Positions 20,719 through 30,684 of a DNA stretch of 64,000 nucleotides are shown here, piece after piece. The notes below the pieces were generated by a model. The model ran no database searches, was not told the DNA's origin, and saw nothing but the letters and a program-made list of their open reading frames with translations. Each line of letters begins with the position of its first letter. The first letter of the stretch is position 1. A program made the position numbers and the translations under genes. The stretch is from positions 2,852,001 to 2,916,000 of the forward strand of contig JYIP02000008.1 of NCBI GenBank assembly GCA_001051155.2, in the 5' to 3' direction. The DNA comes from Chrysoporthe austroafricana (Eukaryota; Ascomycota; Sordariomycetes; Diaporthales; Cryphonectriaceae).

Positions 20719-21229
20719 ATGGCTAAGCAACCCTTTGGTAACCGTCTCTTGCAGGAAAACTCTATAAGCACCTTTAAGAACAAGAATCCTCGTAGTTCCG
20801 CTGTTGTCCATACCGTCGGACCACTCCTGAAGCTCATCCAAAGGTAAACATTCCTCGCTGCAATAATGGCTGATCAACAATGACCCAAAGTCCTTCCAGT
20901 GTACTGATCTTGATTCTGAGAAACCACTTGCTCATGCAGTCGCTGTCCGAACCACTGAAATCTGGCCTGAAGCCAAGGTTCCTTTTGAGCGTGGGTTTCG
21001 TTTCTGGGCTATCATCTCTGGTTTGGCTATTGCAAGCTCTCTGGCCCTTCGGAGCACAGCGCAGTGGTTCTTCGGGCCTAACGATTGTGGCAGAACTCAA
21101 CATACAGACACAAGTAGTATTGAATATGATTATTCAATTGTGAAAGATGAAGTGTCTCTAATCGGCTTGGTCAAAGGCAGCTTACCCGTGGATATTTATT
21201 TAATGACAGCGTCTGAGACCATCCATTAA
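20719..21229 (+). pseudogene. MFS transporter N-terminal relic
   Basis: An ATG at 20719 opens a 43-codon frame (MAKQPFGNRLL...) ending at a plausible donor (AAAG|GTAAAC). After about 50 bp comes a stretch reading KPLAHAVAVRTTEIWPEAK and then FERGFRFWAIISGLAIASS, which looks like the cytoplasmic leader and first membrane helix of an MFS drug transporter (DHA type). The expected continuation, a 'TALPTIVAELN'-type motif, appears just downstream as GLTIVAELN but in another frame, and nothing transporter-like follows. I infer a truncated, frameshifted remnant at the edge of an AT-rich block. It could instead be a chance resemblance, because only about 45 residues match. Confidence 0.35.
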
Positions 21230-21520
21230 CACTCGCTCGTTCACTATAAGCTTACAGAAGCTATATACTATATAGGTATAAAGAATTTTGATTGTTTTAT
21301 AATCTATATCATAGCTTCTTGCTATATAAAGCAATTTAGAAAAGCAATATAATGCTATAATAATCATGCCTTATATTAAAGGCTGATTCTAGCGGAAAAT
21401 ATCTATAAGCTGAGAATGAGGAGCGAGGAGAGCAGCTGTTATATTATATCGAGCAGAGCTGGATAATAAAATTGGATATTAGATTGAAGGGCATTCTAAA
21501 TTTAGGTAATGCTATTAGAG
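21230..21520. other. AT-rich block, probable decayed repeat
   Basis: Strongly TA-rich sequence with many stop codons in all frames, unlike the GC-rich surroundings. The pattern (TpA-rich, C-poor) is what repeat-induced point mutation leaves behind in Pezizomycotina, so this may be an old transposon. No element family could be named. Confidence 0.4.
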
Positions 21521-22994
21521 TCCAGAGCATGATGGGGGCGGGGGCTATGTAGAGAGATGTATGTACCAAGTACCTACAGCGCCGCTCGCTGTTAAGAGAC
21601 TCGAAAATGGCGACACACGCCAGTCAAATACGGCAGCCATAACAGCGACTTCTCTACTTAATCTGTAATTAGCAAACCAGCCGAATCGTCCTCGTTGTGC
21701 TTATAAGCGCTTTTGCAAACGCGCCTTCCGACACCCTGTCTCTGCTCGTGTTTCTAATCTAGCGTAGTCTCCCTGCTTAGCCTTCAAGACAGGGCCACTA
21801 CGGCCTGGGGACGAAGTTTGAAAATTTTGATGTTACTAAACCTCACGTTGACCATCGACAACTTGGCACTATAAGGACAATAAAATAGTCCGGCTTTGTC
21901 ACCTGCTTTAGTGCTTGCGCCTCTTGCTTAGTGATTACGAGTCATTTGAGAACGCCAGCACAAGTTGTATTCGGCAAATTGAGACAGTACGAGGGGAGAC
22001 TATTAATAGGGACGAGTAACTGTTTCGACAATCCGGCCGACCAGAGATGGCTCGCGAGTGGCCGTCTTCCTTCCTGACTCGGTCCCGATAGCAACCTCTC
22101 TATCTTTGGTAGCGACTATGCAGGTTGCGGCATCGGGCGATGTCCGCCTCTCTCTAGCACAAAGAGAGCGCTAATCGCGTTCACATGGCCCTTTGCAGCA
22201 AAAGTCCCGCGCCCTTGTCCGAAGAATCGGGTACCGGCAGACTGGAAGGGGAAAGTCTACCAAACCTTTGATCATAGCGCAACGACGGGGCCATTCGTTG
22301 TACGGACGTATCCTGAAGAACCTTAGGGTGGTCGCTCGAGACATACTTTGTCGCCCTCACCGATGTTGCCGCCGTCGGGATCTCAGCCCACAACCCGGGA
22401 AGCAAGCAACTATACGGACGTACAACTTCACAACACAAACCGGCCCGATAAAAACCTTCCTAAGGATGAAGGCACAAAGAAAAAGAAAAAAAGAAGAAGA
22501 AGTCGTATGTCTCACGCGGATACAACTGTCCCCGTTTTACCCCTCAAGAATCGTGCTACCGCCCGCGCCACTAGGCCCAACGAGGGCTCGACAACCTTGA
22601 CAGCCAAGCTTTATGTTAGCCCCAGGACGACGCTGCGGAAATTGCCCACAGAACTGGTGCTTATGATTGGACTCCTTCGTATCGAGCGTTTTCGTATTAA
22701 TACAGCAATTATATGTGATGCGCTGCGGCTCGGCCTTCTACGATGTTCGTGACTTCCAGACCCTTCCCAACCAGCCCTGTTGGCCCTCCACCCGGGGAAA
22801 TTCCTCTCTTTTTAAGCTTATCTCTCTTGCCCCATACCCTCTGGGCCTCTGCGCTCTCTTGAAGTCGATCTTTTCTTTTCTCACGCGAGTCACGAGCAGA
22901 CGTTTCGTTCTCTCCCCCACCTGGCCCTCGCCTGTTCCCATGCATTAAACCCACAATCGTTTTCTCGTACCTTGAGAGCCCAGAGTCTGGTACC
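21521..22994. other. Intergenic with possible F-box fragment
   Basis: No complete gene. An open frame from an ATG at 22363 to 22752 is Lys/Arg-rich and near its end reads LRKLPTELVLMI, which looks like the first line of an F-box, but the domain breaks off after about 12 residues. It may be a fragment of an F-box gene or coincidence. The segment 22760-22990 is pyrimidine-rich and is probably the promoter and leader of the wall-protein gene. Confidence 0.3.
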
Positions 22995-23830
22995 ATGAAG
23001 TCCTTCGCTTTGATCCTGCTCGGCCTGGTTGCGCCAGCCCTATCTGATATCACATGCGGTGTCGCACACGGCTACGACCGAGGCACAAACGCATACTTCT
23101 ACAGCGGCGATGGAAGCCTTGCGACTTTCGCCCTGTGTTCCGCCAAGTGCCAGTCAGACTCGCGCTGCCAGAGCTTCGCCTTCGGCGACTCGCAGTGCCT
23201 GCTGTACTCAACGCCACTGTAGGTCGTCGACGCTCCCACGGCGAGGCCCCCCCGGGTAGAAGAAATACGATACTGACCTGGCTGCGTAGTGATACAAATT
23301 TCCGCGAGCAGTCCAACTCACCGTTTCTGTTCTACGACCGGGACTGCACCGTCGTCCAGTCGACGTCCAGCTTCATGACTGTTATGCCGTCGACAACGTC
23401 TGCTGCCGTCGAGGCGTCGACGACCCCGGCGGCGACTGCTACCCCGGCAACTGTGACCTCGCAGGCCGGCGAGCAGAGTACGCAATCTCAGGACGACGGT
23501 TCGTCGCAGGACGGCTCCTCGGCGGCTGGGGCCACCTCGGCATCGGGGAGCAGTGATGCGGGAGGAAAGACGGCGACGGGTGCCGGCGTGTTTCCGGCCT
23601 CGACGACCATCGCCACAAGCGTCGCGACGGGCACATCCTCCTCCTCCGGCGGGGCTAACAGCGTGTCGTCGTCTGGAAGCGGCTCCAGCTCGTCAGGTAC
23701 ATCGACATCCACCTCCACGGCAGCCTTGCAGTCTGGAGGCAATACGTCCGGCGCTCCGGCTGTCCTCTTTGAGCGTGGCTGGTGGCTTGGCGCGTCGATA
23801 GTATGCAGCGCCGTCCTCGTCTCGATCTAG
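22995..23830 (+). CDS. Secreted, GPI-anchor-type Ser/Thr-rich surface protein
   Basis: Exons 22995-23218 and 23290-23830 (71-bp intron with a CTGAC branch site) give 254 residues. Residues 1-18 (MKSFALILLGLVAPALS) are a signal peptide. A small cysteine-containing domain follows (ITCGVAHGYDRG, LCSAKCQSDSRCQSFAFG, QCLLYS, YDRDC), with spacing like an apple/PAN-type fold. Next come about 140 residues very rich in Ser, Thr, Gly and Ala, typical of O-glycosylated wall-spanning stalks, and a hydrophobic C-terminus (GWWLGASIVCSAVLVSI) preceded by Gly/Ala/Ser residues, as expected for GPI attachment. It is probably displayed on the cell wall or plasma membrane. Function is unknown; adhesion or carbohydrate binding are possible roles. 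Confidence 0.78.
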
Positions 23831-24645
23831 ACCTACTCCCCTCATCGTGAATAATGAAGGGGGAAGGGGGGTGGCGGTGGCGGTGGAGCCCATTGTAACA
23901 TCTTATGGGCATGACGGGCATGACGGTGCCAGTGAGCTTGTTGAGCACCGTGGCTGCTTTTACGAAGGCCGGTTCCGTGGGACCTCGTCGTCTTGAACCA
24001 TGCGAGCTGTCCACAGGCCATCCTTTTCACCATGGTCACATTGACAGGGAAACGCCCGTCAGGGCCGAGATCTGACATATCGGCGATCCAGACCCCGTAG
24101 ACCTACCTGTGCTCTGCGCAGAAGCCTCTCGGTGGCTGGCTGCGCTGATGAGCCAGGCAGATCACTTGTATCTTCGCGCTGGATGGACGAGTTCGTGGTT
24201 GGATCCTGAGCGATCGGCACTGCAGGCCTTAATTTGAAACAACACAGTCCAGTTGAGAGAAACAAGCGGACGGACTTTCGAAAGCCTCACGTCCCTTAGA
24301 AGGGACTACATGGCTGAATGTACCTAATGGGGAGGGGGAGGAGGGGCTTCACGTCATTGTGTGGTGGCAGAGAGCAACCTTGAACGGACCAAGGGTGTCA
24401 CGCATGGTCACATGTGCGTGAGAACGCCCTTTTTTTTTTTTTTTTACAGGAGGAGGGAGGGTTTCACAAAGCCCCAGGGAATACGAGCAGCACGAGGCAC
24501 AGGCCGGGAGATTGCACATCTACAAGGCAGCCTCGCTCAAAGTGATTTATGACTGTATGCCCGGCGTGCTCAGGACGTCTCGGGGCACCTAGGTAGAGAC
24601 GTGGCCTGTCGCAAGGTGTCTATCTATCGATCTATCTATCTATCT
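23831..24645. other. Intergenic, convergent 3' ends
   Basis: No gene seen. It contains a T-tract at about 24430-24446 and a short CTAT microsatellite at about 24620-24645, just past the Nudix stop codon. Confidence 0.45.
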
Positions 24646-25241
24646 CTATGGCAGCTGTCGAAGCCGATTTTTCAGGTCTGGGTCCTGTGCCAGGAGGTTT
24701 CGGATGGGCAAGAACAGCTCTTCTGGTGCCATCCGCCGGATGTCGTCGAGGTCCAGCCAGACCCACCCGCTACACTTGTCGGGCTCCAGGAGCTGTGGGA
24801 AGACGGAGGTGATTAGCGCTCTGGCAGGAGGAGCACAGGGCGGGTGTGGACGCACCTGGGGCTGCTGCTGCGGATCCGACATCCTGCAGAGGACGAACAG
24901 AGTGACATAATGGGTGCCCAGCTCGGTGAAGACGTCGCTGGTGACGGCCGCGATCCGGAGGCCCTCGACGGTGAGCCCGGTCTCCTCAAGGGTCTCGCGC
25001 TCGGCACAGGCGGTGATGGCCTCGCCGTGCTCAAGGTGGCCGCCGGGGAAGGCCCATTGGCCTTTGCGCAGCCGAGATGGCGTTAGTAGCAGCGCCTCGC
25101 CTCTCGCAAGGGCAGTTTTGGGGGGGATATCGACGGACCTGCGCCGTGGCTGCCCTTGCGGCGGCCGAAAATGACGCGGCCGTCGGGGCCCTCGACCACA
25201 GCGGCCACGCCGACACGGGGGTTTGGCAGTGGTGTCGACAT
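24646..25241 (-). CDS. Nudix hydrolase (NUDT15-like size and layout)
   Basis: Exons 25241-25139, 25061-24856 and 24792-24646 encode 151 residues. The N-terminus (MSTPLPNPRVGVAAVVEGPD) and the join GSHGA|GQWAFPGGH are typical of single-domain Nudix enzymes. Intron 1 (77 bp) has a CTAAC branch site and a GTCCGT donor. Intron 2 (63 bp, in frame if retained) has a GTGCGT donor and a CTAAT branch site. The complete Nudix box runs from G42 to L64, with E48, R56, E57, E60 and E61 as metal-binding and catalytic residues. Such enzymes hydrolyse nucleoside diphosphates linked to another moiety, for example oxidised or modified dNTPs, probably in the cytosol. Exact substrate cannot be read from the sequence. 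Retaining intron 2 would add 21 residues without breaking the frame. Confidence 0.85.
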
Positions 25242-26055
25242 GTTCCTGTGATGATGATCTGGGGCGGGCGGGAGGACGTGCCACCTCGTCAGGCCGGGCA
25301 GGGCTTTCTTTTATGGCTTTATACTCGGCAGAGCTGGGCCTGAAATCTGCCTGGGCTCTGTCACGCAGGCAAAATATTATTATACACAGCAGAGCAGAGC
25401 AGAGCCGAGCCGAGCAGACCCATGCTGACCCGGTTCGGTTCGGTTCCTGCGATTGCGATTGCGATTGGGGTTAGGGTCGGTCTCGATCGCGAATGGCGGA
25501 GACGAGGGCCTGAGCAAACAAACTCAGTTACTCACAATCACACTCACACGCACCCAACGGCAGCGAGGCTCTGCAATCCAGTCCAGCCCAGCCCCTCACT
25601 ATCCACACTCCAGCACCCAAACACTTTCTGGGCAAACAACAAAAAAAGCACGGGTGTGCCCACCACCTGCGACCTACTCAGCAAGCAGGCAATTAATTCA
25701 TGACGGGCCACACGCCGGCAGACAGGCCCGAGCTGAGGTGGGCGTGCATACATGCAAACGTGCAAACATGCACACTCAGCATAGTATGCACCGCACGTAA
25801 GCACATGAATGATACATACAAATACCCCCCAAAAAAATCAATAAATGAGTGGCGGGGTGGGGGTGGGGGGCCAGAGATGGGCGGTCTCTGGCCTTTGTTA
25901 CTCGGTGATTTAGAATCCAGAGCAGAGGGAAGAGGAGGAGAAGATCGCCGTGCGCCGCGGGGGGGCAGCGGATCCCACACGCCGTAATAAACCGTAATCA
26001 CCCACGCGCCGGGAACTGCACAAGGTGCTGGGTGACAAGCAAATTTGTTGGGTCG

Positions 26056-26280
26056 TGCCCTTTTTTTTTTTTTTTTTTTGCTCCGAATTTTCCAGTCCNC
26101 GTGCCCTTTTTTTTTTTTTTTTTTTTTTTTCCGATTTTTCCAGTTTTTTTCCCTGCTTTTTGGGGGGGGTGGGCGGGGCGGGGGGGGGGGGGGGGGTGGG
26201 GGGGGGGGGGGGGGGGGCCCGTGTTCCCCGCACCGTCCCCTTTTTTTTTTTTTTTTTTTTTGCTCCGAATGTTCCAGTCT
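26056..26280. repeat. Triplicated T-tract unit with G-tract and one unknown base
   Basis: Three imperfect copies of a unit made of GTSCCC, 18-26 T, then a core like gctccgaatnttccagt, at about 26056-26098, 26100-26140 and 26233-26278. Between copies 2 and 3 lies a 50-bp stretch of almost pure G (about 26161-26217). The base at 26099 is N. Homopolymer lengths here are likely to be unreliable. Confidence 0.7.
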
Positions 26281-26300
26281 AGTCCCACGCGTGTGGGCAG

Positions 26301-26328
26301 GGCTGGGCTGGGCTGGGCTGGGCTGGGA
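26301..26328. repeat. GGGCT pentanucleotide repeat
   Basis: About five copies of GGGCT in tandem, next to the homopolymer stretch. Confidence 0.8.
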
Positions 26329-27543
26329 GGTTGGGCGGTGGGCGGCTAGGCTTTCCTCCCTCGCGTGGGCGCCCACGGGCTCTCCTCTCGCCTCTGCTGG
26401 GGCCGCTGGGGCCACTGGGGACCACGACGAGACGGTGGGCGTGCAGGGTGCTGCAGGGCGCTGCAGGGCATTGCTGGGCGTCTGGGCGGCGGTCATTGGC
26501 CCAGCCGAGACCTCTGGAGGCGTGCGGCGTTTCACAGAAGCAAAGTCTCTCTCTCTCTCCCCGCCCAGACAATACACAATACATGCAGGCGGCAGTGGAA
26601 GTAGTAGTAATCATAACAATAATACTACAAGCCTGGCCACACCTGCGTATCTGTGCCTGGCCACCGACCTAACCTAACCTAACCTACCGACCTACCTACC
26701 TGCCCGGCACGCTGAGGATCATCTTCTCCTCACACCCGCCAGCTCGTCGCTCCGTCGGTGAAGCGAAGACGACAGACAGACAGACGAGCACCACGACAAC
26801 GACGACGACAACGACGAGGTCCTCGTCAAGCAACCTGTCCCACTCGCACTCGCACTCGCACGCTCGCACGCACGCTCGCACGCACACGCATCACCGCCCT
26901 CGCAGTGGGGATCGTCGACGCAGCGCTGCCCTCCCGTGAACAACAGCGCCAACACCAGCACCAGCACCAGCACCAGCACCAGCAGATCGCCGGCCTTATC
27001 GCGGACGCCATTTCTGCGCCAGCAGAGCTGTTGTCCAGCCCAGACCAGCCCAGGCCAGGCCAGCAGCATCATAGACCCTCGGCCGCGCCGCCCTGGTCTC
27101 GCCATCGCTGGTGGCTAGCTTGCTGCCGGTCCGCATTCAGGGAGCCTAGAACGGCACCATCACTCATCATTCATCATCATCTCCTCTAATTACCCCTCGC
27201 CAGCCGCCTGCCGCTCGCCGCCTGCCGCCTGCCGCACAGGCACGTACACACACCACACACACACCCCCTCAGCTCAGCCCACGTCTGCTGTCCAACCTCC
27301 AACCTCCTACAACCTCATACAGTCCAACCTCGTACAGTCCACGCAGCCCATACTGCCCACACAGCCTGGAGCAGCCACCCAGCATTCCTGCTGCTGTCCC
27401 GGGCCGCCTGATCTTTTCCTGGTCGATCGCATCCTCTCCCGTTTCCGGCCCTCAGCGGTGCGCTGTTCAATCGCGCAGGCGAGGAGCTGCCGCCGCCGCC
27501 GCTGCCGCCGCCGCCCACCACCACCACCACAACCACCACCACC

Positions 27544-30500
27544 ATGATGGCCACCATGGCCGACGCCTGCGAGGCCGACGCCTACGATGCCGCCGCCCTC
27601 CAGATGACCCCCGAGGGCAGGCCCAACAACCTCTTCGCCCTGCTCAGGAACACCCAGGCCGAGCTCAGGGACCTCGACCGCCGCCGCGAGGCCCTCAGGG
27701 CCGAGATGAACAGCTTCCATGACGCCCTGCGCCGCGCCGACGCTGCCTACTGGGCCCGCCAGTCCAGGGCCTTCGAGGCCTTCGTCGCCGCCCACGGCGC
27801 CGCCGCCTTCGACCGCTGGCGCTGCAGCTACGCCGCCAGCGAGTCCGCCGAGGCCGCCCGCGCCGCCAGCGCCCAAGCCGCCCTGCGCGCCCGCATCGCC
27901 CACCACCAGGCCGAGATGGCCCGCCTCGACAGCGAGTCCTGGGCCAAGTGGCAGGCCTGCATGGGCGAGCTCGCCGAGCCCCCCACTCCCCACAGGCTCC
28001 CGCCGCTCGAGCTGCCCGCGCCGGCGCCCCCCGCCCTCCAAGCCGTCGCCCAAGCCCAGCACGCCGCCGAGTACACCGGCTCCGTCCTCGCCACGCCCGC
28101 CTCGTCGCCCCATGACCCCGCCCTGTACCGCCCGCTCTCTGTGGAGCCAACGGAGCCAACAGAGCCAACAGAGCTAGCAGAGCCAGCAGAGCCAGCAGAG
28201 CCAGCAGAGCCAGCAGAGCCAGCAGAGCCAGCAGAGCCAGCAGAGCCAGCAGAGCCATCAGAGCTAGCAGAGCCATCAGAGCTAGCAGAGCTAGCAGAGC
28301 TAGCAGGGCCAGCAGAGTCCGCAGAGCCAGCAGAGCCCTCGGAGCCACTGGAGCCGGCCCAGCCGCCGCCGCCGGCGCAGGACCCCCTCTCGCCGACCGC
28401 CCAGCACCCCCCGACCATCCTCACAGACCCCTTCGGCGCCGAGGACGCTACGGATATGCCTCTGGGCGGCGACGATATCATCAGCAGCAGCAACAGCAGG
28501 CTGGAGCAGCCGAGCCCAGAACCACCGAGCCCAGCAGCACCGCCGAGCCCAGCAGCACCGCCGAGCCCAGCAGCACCGCCGAGCCCAGAACCACCGAGCC
28601 CAGCAGCACCGTCGAGCCCAGCAGCACCGCCGAGCCCAGCAGCACCGCCGAGCCCAGAAGCACCGTCGAGCCCAGCAGCACCGTCGAGCCCCGCCCCTCC
28701 TTCGTTCCCGGGCGTGGTCGACGCCGTCCCCGGCCAGCTCTACCAGGCATACTACGAACACCCGCTGGGCGCCCAGAGGGGCTGGTACATCGGCACCCCC
28801 CTGCCGTGGAACGGCGACAACTGGGAGGCCGACCTGAACCTAGACTTCGCCATGACCGATATGGAGCTCAAGGACGACTTCCCGGACTGCTACGTCCCCG
28901 CCTTCTCTAGGCGCGACGAGAACGGCAGGCTCATCGCCACCGACAGCATCACCCGCCTCGCCGCCTGGGCCCCGGGCTTCGAGGACGGCGGCCCCCGCGT
29001 CGGCGAGCGCTGCTTCCTGTTCCTCTTCTTCGACGACCGCAAGCCCGTCAAGATCCGCATCCCCACCAGCCCCGGCCTGAAGATGGAGTTCACCAAGGCC
29101 GCCATGTCGTGCATGCCCATCGACTGGGTCGCCGCCGCGAACCTGCGCCCCATGCACGTCAAGGTCAACGACCGTGTCCGCGGCCGCAAGACCGCCGAGC
29201 GCTTCGAGAGGATGCGGGACCGTCTGGCCGCTGCGCCCGCGCAGGACGACACCTCCGAGATGGATCTCGACGTGGACATGGAGATCGAGGTGAGGGCGGA
29301 GGATGACACGACAGGCTTCTTTGAAGACGTGATCGGCGCTGCCCACCGCGGTCGGACTCCTACGCTGTCCGAACTGCCCGCCCACGGCGCCGCCCAGCAG
29401 GACGAGGAGATGCTCGACGCTGGCCCCGGTGCCGCCGAGCCCCCGCCGGCGGACCAGGACGTGCACGACGACGTGCACAGCGACGTGCAGGAGGGACTGG
29501 ATCGCTCGGCCTCACGCCCCCCCGCAGCCGACGAGATGGACGTCGACGACGACTACCGCGACGACTCGGCCGACACGCGGAGCCCGAGCCCGCCCGGACG
29601 TGCAGAGCAAGATGAACGCGGCATGTTCGACACGGACGAGGTCTGCCGCGACGACACGGCCTGCACGAGTAGTCCGGACCGGGCTGCAGACGAACCCAGC
29701 AAATTCGACACCGATGAGGTCTACCGCGATACTACGGTCGGCGTGAGGAGTCTGGAGCAGGCTGCAAGTACAGAGCGAGATGAACCCAGCAAATTCGACA
29801 TTGACGACACGGCTAGCACAAGGAGTCTGAAGCGAGATGAACCTGGTCGGTTCGACACCGACGAGATCTGCCGCGACGATACGACTACCACAAGTTATCT
29901 GGATCAAGCTGCAAGCACGGAGCGAGATAAACCTGGCAAGTTCGATACTGGCGAGGAGGACTACCGTAACGATACGGTCGGCGCGGTCGGCGCGAGGAGT
30001 CCGAACCAGACTGCGGGTGAACCTAGCAAATTTGAGACCGACCAAGACTACCGCCATAATACGGCCGGCGCGAGGACTCCGAATCAGACTACGGGTGAAC
30101 CCAGCAAATTCGACACCGGCCAAGAGTACCGCGATAACACGGTCGGCGCGAAGAGTCCGGAGCAGGCTGCAGGTGCAGAGCGAGACGAACCCAACAAATT
30201 TGACACTGACGATGTCTACCGCGCCCATACGGTCGGCGCGAGGTGTCCGGATCAGACTGCAGACGAACCCAGCAGATTCGACACTGACCGAGCGTACCGC
30301 GACGACACGAGGAGGCCGTATCAGGCTGCAAGTGCAGAATCACATCCCACCTGGAATCACGACCAAGGGCTAAGTATAGACTACGATGTCGGGATCGAGA
30401 GACCTCGACTGGCTCCTATCGAGGGGCCGTTGCGCAACGGGCCGTTGCCACGCACCCCTTGTATCGGGGGATTACCGGGTCTCAGCGAAGTCGTCGACCC

Positions 30501-30684
30501 CGAACTCTTACATACGTCCCCGTCACCGCCGCGCGAGGGGAACAGCCCCAGACCGACTTACCATCCAAGGGAGCTCGGCTGGCCAGAGTCGCGCTGGCTC
30601 CCTGAGGGCGGTCGGATAGCTGCAGCTGATGAGGCACGGTATGCCCATAGCCATGGTCTAGTCTACCATGGAGCGGGGTCCTGA
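27544..30684 (+). CDS. Large disordered repeat protein, function unknown
   Basis: One open exon of 1046 residues; ATGs at 27544, 27547 and 27556 are all possible starts. Residues about 20-140 are helical and probably coiled-coil (LFALLRNTQAELRDLDRRRE, then Ala/Arg/Glu-rich helices). Next is a run of EPA/EPT/ELA triplets coded by 9-bp repeats, then a PSPAAP array. Residues about 400-560 form the only segment that looks folded, with YQAYYEHPLGAQRGWYIGTP, PDCYVPAFSRR and CFLFLFFDDRKPVKIRIP. The C-terminal 350 residues contain about ten degenerate copies of a module whose core is like EPSKFDTDEVYRDDT. No signal peptide or membrane segment is seen. Codon use stays GC-rich in the first two thirds and becomes more mixed in the repeat tail. 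I do not recognise the family; nuclear or scaffold roles are only guesses. Confidence 0.65.
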   Translation: MMATMADACEADAYDAAALQMTPEGRPNNLFALLRNTQAELRDLDRRREALRAEMNSFHDALRRADAAYWARQSRAFEAFVAAHGAAAFDRWRCSYAASESAEAARAASAQAALRARIAHHQAEMARLDSESWAKWQACMGELAEPPTPHRLPPLELPAPAPPALQAVAQAQHAAEYTGSVLATPASSPHDPALYRPLSVEPTEPTEPTELAEPAEPAEPAEPAEPAEPAEPAEPAEPSELAEPSELAELAELAGPAESAEPAEPSEPLEPAQPPPPAQDPLSPTAQHPPTILTDPFGAEDATDMPLGGDDIISSSNSRLEQPSPEPPSPAAPPSPAAPPSPAAPPSPEPPSPAAPSSPAAPPSPAAPPSPEAPSSPAAPSSPAPPSFPGVVDAVPGQLYQAYYEHPLGAQRGWYIGTPLPWNGDNWEADLNLDFAMTDMELKDDFPDCYVPAFSRRDENGRLIATDSITRLAAWAPGFEDGGPRVGERCFLFLFFDDRKPVKIRIPTSPGLKMEFTKAAMSCMPIDWVAAANLRPMHVKVNDRVRGRKTAERFERMRDRLAAAPAQDDTSEMDLDVDMEIEVRAEDDTTGFFEDVIGAAHRGRTPTLSELPAHGAAQQDEEMLDAGPGAAEPPPADQDVHDDVHSDVQEGLDRSASRPPAADEMDVDDDYRDDSADTRSPSPPGRAEQDERGMFDTDEVCRDDTACTSSPDRAADEPSKFDTDEVYRDTTVGVRSLEQAASTERDEPSKFDIDDTASTRSLKRDEPGRFDTDEICRDDTTTTSYLDQAASTERDKPGKFDTGEEDYRNDTVGAVGARSPNQTAGEPSKFETDQDYRHNTAGARTPNQTTGEPSKFDTGQEYRDNTVGAKSPEQAAGAERDEPNKFDTDDVYRAHTVGARCPDQTADEPSRFDTDRAYRDDTRRPYQAASAESHPTWNHDQGLSIDYDVGIERPRLAPIEGPLRNGPLPRTPCIGGLPGLSEVVDPELLHTSPSPPREGNSPRPTYHPRELGWPESRWLPEGGRIAAADEARYAHSHGLVYHGAGS
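28140..28330 (+). repeat. 9-bp coding repeat (EPA/EPT/ELA triplets)
   Basis: About 20 tandem copies of a 9-bp unit close to GAGCCAGCA, with A/T/S and P/L variants, lying inside the large disordered protein. They are in frame, so copy-number change would lengthen or shorten the protein without a frameshift. Confidence 0.85.
28508..28693 (+). repeat. Coding repeat PSPAAP/PSPEPP
   Basis: Alternating units built on CCGAGCCCAGCAGCACCG (18 bp) and a 15-bp variant, encoding Pro/Ala/Ser-rich sequence in the large disordered protein. Confidence 0.8.
29536..30330 (+). repeat. Degenerate module array of about ten copies
   Basis: Ten imperfect modules of about 20-30 residues, each with a core like KFDTDEVYRDDT followed by a variable R-S-P-x-Q-A/T-A stretch. 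The cores are clearly related, but spacing varies, so this is an old, diverged array, unlike the two simple repeats upstream. Confidence 0.7.

Larger units (their letters stand above)
25242..27543. other. Low-complexity intergenic region
   Basis: Roughly 2.3 kb of simple-sequence DNA: AGAGC and GATTGC-type short repeats near 25385-25470, T- and G-homopolymers with one undetermined base at 26050-26280, GGGCT pentamers, CCTAA pentamers near 26670, and CGACGA/CGCACG/CAGCAC arrays at 26780-26985. Long open frames through this stretch are low-complexity artefacts. The last part probably contains the promoter and leader of the following large gene. Confidence 0.55.

Noticed and set aside
25693..26677. 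Frames up to 294 codons through the T- and G-tracts
   Set aside because: Made of poly-Lys, poly-Phe, poly-Pro and poly-Gly from homopolymers and crossing an N; not a credible protein.
26668..26695. CCTAA pentamers resembling telomere repeats
   Set aside because: The fungal telomere unit is CCCTAA/TTAGGG; these are five-base units grading into CCTAC, so a simple microsatellite is the better reading.
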